A stretch of DNA of 64,000 nt from JAJEEA01 sp965116765. GTDB lineage: Bacteria; Acidobacteriota; Vicinamibacteria; Vicinamibacterales; UBA8438. This document shows positions 50,352 to 58,816 of the stretch, in pieces; the first letter of the stretch is position 1; each line of letters starts with the position of its first letter. The notes under the pieces are model-generated. The model searched no databases, was not told the origin of the DNA, and saw nothing but the letters and a program-made list of their open reading frames with translations. The stretch covers positions 5,518,001 to 5,582,000 of the forward strand of contig OZ220718.1 in the NCBI GenBank assembly GCA_965116765.1. The letters run 5' to 3'. Made by a program: the position numbers and the translations under genes.

Positions 50352-51959
50352 ATGTTCTGGAGCATGGTCCGTCACGAATGGCGGCTGCTGCGCGCCGACC
50401 GGACGCCGATGGTCGCGTTGGCCATCTTCGTCGTCCTCGGAGCCTACGCGGCCGTCGACGGGGTCGAACGTGCCCGCGCGCAGCATGAGTCGGCTTCCAC
50501 CGCCACGCGGGAAGCCCATCGGTCGCTCCAGCGGGTCCGCGAGCGGATTGCCGACGAGGAGGCGCCGACATCGGAGGTGTCCGGAGCGTCCTCCCGCGCG
50601 GCCTACGGCCCACAGGATCCGGAGTACGTCCTCGCCTCAACGCGGACCTCGAACGTCGTGCGCCCACCATCGCCGTATACGGCCCTGTCGGCGGGGCGTG
50701 GCCAGTCGATTCCGACAGTCTACTCGGTGATGACGCTGGAAGTGGGGATCAACCCCTACGGCGATGCGCACGCGTCGCCGGGGTCGGCCGCCGTCTTCGG
50801 ACGCGCCGTCGAGACCGTGGCGAATCCGCTGACGCGTCGTGGCGCATTGGATCTGGTCTTCCTCCTCGTCTACGTGTGCCCGTTGGTGATTATCGCGCTC
50901 GGGCACGACCTTCTCGCGGCCGAGCGGGAGCAGGGCACCCTGGCCCTTGTGCTCGCACAGCCGGTCCCACTGTGGAGAATGCTCGCCGCCAAGGTCTTCG
51001 TACGCGGAACCGTGGTGCTCGCCCCGCTGATCGTGCCGGCGGTCGGTGCCGTGCACGCATCGACCGGCCTTGCCGCTCCGGACGTAGTGCAGCGCCTGCT
51101 CGTGTGGTCGGCGCTCACGGTCGCCTATGCCGCCTGTTGGTTCCTGCTGGCGGTGTCCGTGAACGCGGCGACGCGGGGATCGGGTGCCAACGCCATCGCC
51201 CTGGTTGTCGCATGGATTGCCACGGTCGTGGTCTTGCCGGCACTTGTGTCGATCATGGCCGATGCACGGTACCCGGTCCCTTCCGGCATCGAGCTGGCGA
51301 ACCAGGCGCGGGTCGTCAGGAACGACGCTCGGGCGACTGCCAACGAGGAAGAGCTGCGGCGGGCGTTCCTCGAACGGCACAGCGCCGACTTCCACGATCA
51401 GGCAACGATGGTGGAGGCGATGCGTTCGATTGTCGAAGATGCGCCGGTCGGGAGTCCATTGCTCGACGGGTTCTTCGAACGCCATCCCGAGATCGCCGGC
51501 AACCGGCGTTTCACCCACACCGAGCTGTTCTACGTCTTGCTGGCCGCCCAGGAGGAGCACGTAGAGCGCAGGACACAGGCGCTGCGGGATCGGACGGCAG
51601 CGATGATCGCGGCTCGTCACAGATGGATGGACCGGGCCGCGGTCGTCCTGCCTCCGTTGTTGGTCGAACGGCATCTGCGGGATGTCACCGAGACCGGGTA
51701 TCGACACTACCGGCGCTTCTTCGACCAGGTCGCGCGCTACCAGACCGCCCAACGGGCGTTCTTCTGGCCCAGAGTGGCGAGAACGGCGCCGGTCGATCGC
51801 CGGCAGGCCGACTCGATCCCGGTGTTTACGTACGAGCCGGAGCCGACGTCGGCCGTGATGCGACGAGGTCTCGTTTGCCTGGGACTGCTCCTCTGCTTTC
51901 TGGCCATCATGGTTGCCGCTACCGCTATCGGGTACGGCAGGTTCAGGGTCGTCGCCTAG
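50352..51959 (+). CDS. ABC-2 type permease, DUF3526-like, second of two
   Basis: A 535-residue inner-membrane protein with the same layout as its upstream neighbour: an N-terminal helix (MVALAIFVVLGAYAAV), a long loop, a helical block with LLAAEREQGTLALVLAQPVPLWRMLAAKVFVRG, a second loop of about 210 residues, and a C-terminal helix (GLVCLGLLLCFLAIMVAATAIGYG). It begins 13 bases after the first permease gene. The two probably form a heterodimeric exporter core with an ATPase encoded elsewhere. A palindromic repeat starts directly after its stop codon. Confidence 0.82.
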   Translation: MFWSMVRHEWRLLRADRTPMVALAIFVVLGAYAAVDGVERARAQHESASTATREAHRSLQRVRERIADEEAPTSEVSGASSRAAYGPQDPEYVLASTRTSNVVRPPSPYTALSAGRGQSIPTVYSVMTLEVGINPYGDAHASPGSAAVFGRAVETVANPLTRRGALDLVFLLVYVCPLVIIALGHDLLAAEREQGTLALVLAQPVPLWRMLAAKVFVRGTVVLAPLIVPAVGAVHASTGLAAPDVVQRLLVWSALTVAYAACWFLLAVSVNAATRGSGANAIALVVAWIATVVVLPALVSIMADARYPVPSGIELANQARVVRNDARATANEEELRRAFLERHSADFHDQATMVEAMRSIVEDAPVGSPLLDGFFERHPEIAGNRRFTHTELFYVLLAAQEEHVERRTQALRDRTAAMIAARHRWMDRAAVVLPPLLVERHLRDVTETGYRHYRRFFDQVARYQTAQRAFFWPRVARTAPVDRRQADSIPVFTYEPEPTSAVMRRGLVCLGLLLCFLAIMVAATAIGYGRFRVVA

Positions 51960-52041
51960 CCCGCCAATCGTCGCCTTCGGCTCCGCTTGGCGCCCAACCA
52001 ATCCTACAGGAGTCCGCGCCGTTCTACGGCGCAGACTCCTG
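51960..52041 (-). repeat. Dispersed palindromic repeat, copy 4 (best preserved)
   Basis: In the minus orientation it reads GGAGTCTGCGCCGT-aga-ACGGCGCGGACTCC, a hairpin with a 14-bp stem containing one mismatch, then GGATTGGTTGGGCGCCAAGCGGAGCCGAAGGCGACGATTGGCGGG. It starts at the stop codon of the second permease gene and could stop transcription there, although no T-run follows the hairpin on the plus strand. Confidence 0.88.
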
Positions 52042-52454
52042 GTCGAGTCGGACCCCCGACATCTTGTCGTTTCACGGAGGGCCCAGCTGACCGTCCTCGG
52101 ACCCGCAGGACGCGTCGAAACCGCCCCGATGGCTGGGAGAATCCGCGCGGCCATCCATGGCTCGCGGCGAGCCGCTCAGGGCCGCCAACGTACCAGTCGT
52201 CGGGGTGAGAACCGGCGGGTAGCGGACCGGGAAAGGTGTTAGCGTGGCACGATGATCAGTCCATCGTCGGCAAGCCGATGCCCACGGACCTTCAGACCTG
52301 CGGCGCAACTTCAGTCGGCAGCGCAGCTTCGGGCCGGCGCCAACCGTTCCCCGGGGGACGATCCGATGGTGTGAAACGGCCGCCGCCGCCGTGACGATCG
52401 CGCCGCCCGCCGGGGCGTCGGCAGGACCCGTGCGGCACGCGGTTCCTTCTGCCG
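52042..52454. other. Intergenic region, nothing recognised
   Basis: About 410 bases between the repeat copy and the end of the convergent DUF3179 gene. Short open frames have shadow-like composition. No RNA gene or terminator was identified. Confidence 0.4.
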
Positions 52455-53570
52455 CTACTGCCCGAAGATCTCCGGTGCCGGAAAGGTCAGCGCGAAGCCG
52501 TACCACCGGCTGAAGAACTGCTGGGGGCGGTCGGCTTCGGCCCGGCTTCCGTCGGCATCGTAGAGCAGTCCGTCCCGCACGATCCCACCGGTATCGAGCC
52601 GGACCTCTCGCTCCGCGATCGTCGCTTCCCGCGCGTCCACGAACAGGGCGGCCGGCGTGAACGTGGTCGGATCCACGTACACGAGAATGCGGCGGCCGTC
52701 GAGAACATCGATCACGGCCCCGCGCTCTTCGACCGATTCCATCGAGTAGAAGCGCACCGTGGCGTCCGTCACGATCCCCAGCCCCATGGTCATGCGCGGC
52801 AAGCGCAGGTCCTCGGTCCCGAGGGTGTCGACGAACGCTGGGGACAGCCGGGCATTCGGATTGCCCGGTTCATACCGGCCGCCCACCCCCTGACCAGCCC
52901 CGCGCCCGCCCGCCGGACCGCGCCGCCTGCCGCCGGCGAAGTACGGCCGATTCGAGATCGCTACCTGGGTCTCCGGGTCTCCGGCCAGGGCCTGCGCGGC
53001 GGTCGTCTGCAGCATGTTGCCCATCGGACCCAGCGACCGGCCGACGTGCGGACCGTACAGCGCCTCGCCCGTGATGTGGTTCCACAGGGTCTTCGACTCT
53101 ACGTCCTGCATCACGAACAGCCCGTCGTAGAGCCCGACGTTCTCGAAACGGGGCATCGAGCCGTCGATCGTGGGCACCAGACTGGTGCCGCTGTTGCAGA
53201 CCACTCAGAACGTGGCCATCCAGTCCCGTCCGGCGGCGCGCCCCTGCGCGATGTGATGGAAGACCATCTGGTCGCGCACGAGTGCGAGGGGGCCGGCCGC
53301 GGTGCGGATGACGAGGACGCGGGTGTCGCCGGCCAGCCGCCCTTCCCGCAGGGCAGTCTCCAGCGGTTCGGTGCGCTCGACGTGGAACGTCTCGAACACG
53401 CCGTTCCCGACGTTGCTGAATCGCGTGATGTCGAACCCGTCCGAGGCGGGGCCGTCGGGCAGATCGACGGGCAGGCTTCCGCGCTGCCCGGTGGAGGCAG
53501 CCGGAATCACCATGCCGGCCGCGAACACCATCAGCAGCGCCGCCGTCCGGAAGCGGGGTACATCGGTCAT
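52455..53570 (-). CDS. DUF3179 protein with in-frame UGA at the CxxC motif: candidate selenoprotein
   Basis: Read through the UGA at 53207-53205, this is one 371-residue DUF3179 protein. It has a signal peptide (to about 28), the N-terminal half ending GRDWMATF, then U122-V-V-C125, and the C-terminal half CNSGTSLVPTIDG...FENVGLYDGLFVMQDVESKTLWNHITGEALYGPHVG...LQTTAAQAL. As I recall, DUF3179 members have T(Y/F)CxxC at this place, so UGA replaces the first Cys and gives a UxxC redox motif. Both halves are in the same frame, and neither makes a full family domain alone. A hairpin with GUC at its tip lies 16-32 nt after the UGA. Without selenocysteine insertion only 121 residues would be made. 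GAGGA lies 7-8 bases before ATG 53570. Alternatives are a nonsense mutation or a base-call error. No sel genes are in the window. Confidence 0.65.
53173..53189 (-). promoter_or_regulatory. SECIS-like hairpin downstream of the in-frame UGA
   Basis: In the mRNA, GGCACCA-GUC-UGGUGCC forms a perfect 7-bp stem with loop GUC. The loop G is 23 nt after the UGA. Bacterial SECIS elements are short hairpins just after the UGA with G and U in the apical loop; the E. coli fdhF loop GGUC starts about 19 nt downstream. A GUG directly after the UGA can pair with CAC after the stem. The stem also encodes GTSLVP, so part of the symmetry may be chance. Confidence 0.5.
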
Positions 53571-53586
53571 CGGCTCATCCTCATGT

Positions 53587-54047
53587 CTACGCCCGGCGCC
53601 AGTCTGTCCATCGGGGACAGCCCGGCAAGTCCCCCAAGCGCGTTCCGGGCACCGACGAAACGAGAGCGCTGCACTCGGACCCGCCCTGCGGTCCTGCTCC
53701 GGCGGGGGCTGCCGGCCGCCCGGTGATCGAGGAGAGGTCGCCAGTGTTGCGCTCGACGCGCGGCCGATCCAGTACGCAGGGCGCCTCCGCAGGTTTCATG
53801 ACCGCAAGGATGCGCACGGGGCCGTCTCCGGCGCGATACAACAGCGCATAAGGGAATCGCCGCAGAAGCCGCCTGCGTATGCCGGCCTGAACGGGAGCGC
53901 CGATGTCAGGGTGCAAGGCGATGGCCGCCACGCATCGCTCGACTTCGGTAACGAATGCGCCGCCGAGGCGGGACACTCGCGCTCGTAGTAGAGCGCGGTG
54001 TCCTCCAATTCGCGCTCGGCAAGGGTGTGGAACGAGACGCCCGTCAT
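53587..54047 (-). pseudogene. RelE/ParE-type toxin gene with a frameshift
   Basis: The start MTGVSFHTLAERELEDTALYYERE (ATG 54047) is a normal ParE/RelE N-terminus. The rest of the domain continues in another frame: RLGGAFVTEVERCVAAIALHPDIGAPVQAGIRRRLLRRFPYALLYRAGDGPVRILAVMKP. The break lies near 53970-53980, within the codons after YYERE. The second frame then runs on to 53587, giving a tail longer than usual for the family. The ATG overlaps the antitoxin stop by 4 bases. As sequenced, the toxin is inactive, leaving an orphan antitoxin. Confidence 0.8.
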
Positions 54048-54268
54048 TCCAGGCGGGCGCGGGCGTCACGGAACACCTCCGACGCGGAGCGGCCGGCGTT
54101 GCCGTTCGCGTCCCAGGCCCGATCCCGCCGTTGCGCTTCGTCGGCCCAGAGTCTGGCGTTCTCCTCGTCGGAGAGCGTCTCCAGACTGTCCAGGAGTCTC
54201 TCCGCCAGCCTCGCGCGATCCGACGGGTTCAGCCGCAGCGCCTCGGCCTCGATTTCGTGAATCGCCAT
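54044..54268 (-). CDS. Addiction-module antitoxin, partner of the ParE-like toxin
   Basis: A 74-residue acidic-basic helical protein of the putative addiction-module component family: MAIHEIEAEALRLNPSDRARLAERLLDSLE, then LWADEAQRRDRAWDANGNAGRSASEVF. Such proteins bind RelE/ParE toxins with their C-terminal part. Its stop overlaps the toxin start (ATGA), the standard layout. It begins 8 bases after the acs stop, so it may be read through from acs. A second, decayed copy of its 3' end lies at 39297-39371. Confidence 0.85.
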   Translation of the reverse strand: MAIHEIEAEALRLNPSDRARLAERLLDSLETLSDEENARLWADEAQRRDRAWDANGNAGRSASEVFRDARARLE

Positions 54269-54276
54269 GGCGCCGA

Positions 54277-56232
<1,956 letters not shown>

Positions 56233-56372
56233 GGCAAGTCCTCCTGGAATTGGTCAGTGGAACGTCCGGCCGCCGCGCGGCCGGGACGCCTATTCTAGCA
56301 GCCCGCTTTGCGGCGGCCCGCCGGAGGCCGCCGCACTGATCGTCGCGTTGCGGCAGGACGCTTGCCCGGCGG

Positions 56373-56783
56373 TCAGTCCCAGGGATTGACGATGCCTACG
56401 CCCGCCGCCTCGAAGTCTCCGACGTTTCGCGTCGCGACACGCATGCGGTGCACCAGCGCGATTGCCGCAATCTGGCCGTCCTGCACGCCGAGCCGTCGTC
56501 CCGCCCGCTCGGCGGCGGCCGCCACGTCCCCGTAGGTTGCCGCGGCGCGCTGATCGAAGGAGCAGATCCGGCCCCGAAACCGGTCGCAAGTCGTTTCCCA
56601 GAAGCGCAGAAGGCTGGACCGCCGCCGGCCCGCGGGCAGCCGTGCGATTCCGTACCGCAATTCCGCCAGGGCTACCGTCGGGACGGCGAGCGCCGGCTCG
56701 TTGTCTTCGAGCCACGTGACGACGCGGGTCTCGGGCGCGGGTCTGGTCAGTTCCGACAGGACGTTGGTGTCCACCAGGATCAC
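56373..56783 (-). CDS. VapC/FitB-type PIN-domain ribonuclease toxin
   Basis: A 136-residue PIN-domain protein. The acidic active-site residues are Asp5 (VDTNVLSEL), Glu41 (ALAELRYGI), Asp102 (GVQDGQIAAIA) and Asp123 (NVGDFE), all present, so it should be an active Mg-dependent RNase. The GTG start at 56783 overlaps the antitoxin stop by 4 bases (GTGA). The FitB-like spacing and IVNPWD C-terminus match the FitAB subgroup. The longer frame running upstream overlaps the antitoxin and is not used. Confidence 0.9.
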   Translation of the reverse strand: MILVDTNVLSELTRPAPETRVVTWLEDNEPALAVPTVALAELRYGIARLPAGRRRSSLLRFWETTCDRFRGRICSFDQRAAATYGDVAAAAERAGRRLGVQDGQIAAIALVHRMRVATRNVGDFEAAGVGIVNPWD

Positions 56784-57022
56784 GTCAGATCCACGGGTGC
56801 CCGCGGCCGCCGATGCTCGCGGATGAAGGGCTCGATGTCCTCGCCCGGCTCGACGAGAGCGATCAGGTCGTGGGGGAATCGGGTCGCAGGCGGGGCGTCC
56901 TCGGCGGCCTGGTCGAGGATGGACCGCGCCAGGGCTTCCAGGCTGCAGCCGCGCTCCTCCGCCCGCCGTCTGAGTCGTGCCTTCGATTCGGGCGACAGGT
57001 TTCGAATCGTGATGCTGGCCAT
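56780..57022 (-). CDS. FitA/VapB-type ribbon-helix-helix antitoxin
   Basis: An 80-residue antitoxin: the ribbon-helix-helix DNA-binding part MASITIRNLSPESKARLRRRAEERGCSLEALARSIL, then an acidic toxin-binding tail (LIALVEPGEDIEPFIREHR). GGGAG lies before ATG 57022. It would repress its own operon with VapC and block the RNase. The pair is intact, in contrast with the neighbouring ParE-type pair. Confidence 0.9.
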   Translation of the reverse strand: MASITIRNLSPESKARLRRRAEERGCSLEALARSILDQAAEDAPPATRFPHDLIALVEPGEDIEPFIREHRRPRAPVDLT

Positions 57023-57091
57023 GGGGCTCCCTCCCACCCTGTCCGATGATTGCATGCAATCATCTCCGGAGCAACCTGCCGGAGCGGTCTT

Positions 57092-58801
57092 CTACCGCGG
57101 CCCGCCGGACTCCGGAATCCCGGCGAGCCCGACGAGGCCGCCCGTCCGCTCGAGCCCGGCATCGTCCTCCGCCCAGAGCATGCCCTCGGCCCGCTCGAGC
57201 AGCCCCCGCAGGCCGGTGCGGCGGAGGGCGGACACCGCGACCCCGCCGTGCCGGCGCGCCAGCGCATGGCCCTCGCCGTCCGCCATCCGGTCGATCTGGT
57301 TGAAGACGAGCAGCTCCGGCGCCTCGATGCCGATGTCCCCCAGCACGCGGCGGACGGCCTCGATGCGCCGCTCGCAGTCGGCCGTGGCGGCGTCGACGAC
57401 GTGGAGGAGCAGGGACGCGTCGGCCAGCTCCTCGAGGGTGGCGCGGAAGGCGGTGACCAGATCGGAAGGCAGGTCGCGGATGAACCCGACCGTGTCGGTG
57501 ACGATGACCTCGCGCTCGCGCGGGAAGCGGAGGCGGCGCGAGGTGGGGTCGAGGGTCGCGAACATCTGGTCGGCGACGTGCACCTCGGTGCGGGTGAGCG
57601 ACCGCAGCAGGGTGCTCTTGCCCGCGTTGGTGTAGCCGACGATGGAGAGCACCGGCACCGCGCGGCGCCCCCGCCGCTGCCGCCGGTTCTCGCGCTGCGC
57701 GGCGAGCTTCTTCAGCTCGCGCTCGAGCCGGGTCACGCGGTCGCGGGTGCGCCGGCGGTCGACCTCGAGCTTGGTCTCGCCGGGGCCGCGGCCCCCGATG
57801 CCGCCGGCGAGCCGCGACAGCGACACCTCGGCGCGCTGCGCGAGGCGCGGCAGCAGGTACTTGAGCTGGGCCAGCTCGACCTGCAGCTTGCCGTCGCGGG
57901 TGGTCGCATGCTGCGCGAAGATGTCGAGGATGAGCTGGGTGCGGTCGATCACCCGCAGCTCCATGCGCTCGCCGAGGTTGCGGGCCTGGGTGGGGGTCAG
58001 GTTCTGGTCGACGATGACGAGGTCGACGTCGTCCTGGAACGCGCGGATGACGAGGTCGTCGAGCTTGCCGGCGCCGAGCACGGTCTTGGGGTCGACGCGG
58101 GGCCGGTTCTGGGTGACCTCGTCGACGATGTCGACGCCGGCCGAGTGGGCGAGCTCGCGCAGCTCGGCCACGTGGACCTGCAGCTCGCGGGCGCTGCGGC
58201 CGGCGGTGACCGAGACGAGGATGGCGCGCTCGCGGTCGCCGACCCGCTGCCCGTCGGTCTCGCGCGCGAGGGCCGCCTCGCGTTCGCGGATCCACGCCTG
58301 GAAGTCGAAGTCGATCAGGGCCGGCGGCCGGGGGTCGAGACGCTCGACGCCGGCGTTGCGGTCGCCCGGGTCGCCGTCGCCGGCGGGCCGGAGGGCGGCG
58401 GCGTGCGCGAGGGTGGGCAGGCCCTCGGGGTCCATCCCGACGGTGACCATGGCGTCGAGGCGCAGCAGCAGCAGGTCGGTGCGGTCGTCGCGCGTCAGCC
58501 CCTCGCCCGCGAGGTGGGTGTGCACGCAGCGCAGACCGCGCAGCCGGCCGCGGCCGGCGCGCAGCCGGCCCCAGTCGGGCAGCGCGATGGAGTGGGCGTC
58601 GCCCACCATCACGTGCTGGACGAGCCCGCGGCGGTCGAGCAGCACCCCGACCTGGCGGCGGATCTCGTGGCTGACCTCGGTGAGCTGCCGGGCGAGCTCC
58701 TGGGTGACGAGCCGGTCCGCGGGCACCCGGCGCCGGAACAGGCGCTCGAGCTGGCGGGTCTGGCTCGCCTTCAGTCCGTGCTTGTCGCCGAAGACTTCGA
58801 T
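57092..58801 (-). CDS. hflX: GTPase HflX, apparently starting at AUC
   Basis: A ribosome-associated GTPase that splits stalled or stressed ribosomes. The N-terminal HflX domain, the glycine-rich LAGGIGGRGPGETKLEVDRRR hinge and the G domain are all present: G1 GYTNAGKST (about 388), G3 DTVGF (about 435), G4 NQID (about 500). The first ATG/GTG in frame is GTG 58726, but coding similarity clearly continues upstream: EVFGDKHGLKASQTRQLERLFRRRVPADRL is conserved in HflX. Going upstream, the frame meets a stop (58819-58817) before any ATG, GTG or TTG. AGGAGG lies 8 bases before an ATC at 58801, which I take as the start (569 residues). A sequencing error in an original ATG is the simplest alternative. 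Confidence 0.88.
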   Translation of the reverse strand: MEVFGDKHGLKASQTRQLERLFRRRVPADRLVTQELARQLTEVSHEIRRQVGVLLDRRGLVQHVMVGDAHSIALPDWGRLRAGRGRLRGLRCVHTHLAGEGLTRDDRTDLLLLRLDAMVTVGMDPEGLPTLAHAAALRPAGDGDPGDRNAGVERLDPRPPALIDFDFQAWIREREAALARETDGQRVGDRERAILVSVTAGRSARELQVHVAELRELAHSAGVDIVDEVTQNRPRVDPKTVLGAGKLDDLVIRAFQDDVDLVIVDQNLTPTQARNLGERMELRVIDRTQLILDIFAQHATTRDGKLQVELAQLKYLLPRLAQRAEVSLSRLAGGIGGRGPGETKLEVDRRRTRDRVTRLERELKKLAAQRENRRQRRGRRAVPVLSIVGYTNAGKSTLLRSLTRTEVHVADQMFATLDPTSRRLRFPREREVIVTDTVGFIRDLPSDLVTAFRATLEELADASLLLHVVDAATADCERRIEAVRRVLGDIGIEAPELLVFNQIDRMADGEGHALARRHGGVAVSALRRTGLRGLLERAEGMLWAEDDAGLERTGGLVGLAGIPESGGPR

Positions 58802-58816
58802 GGGGGTTGCCTCCTG

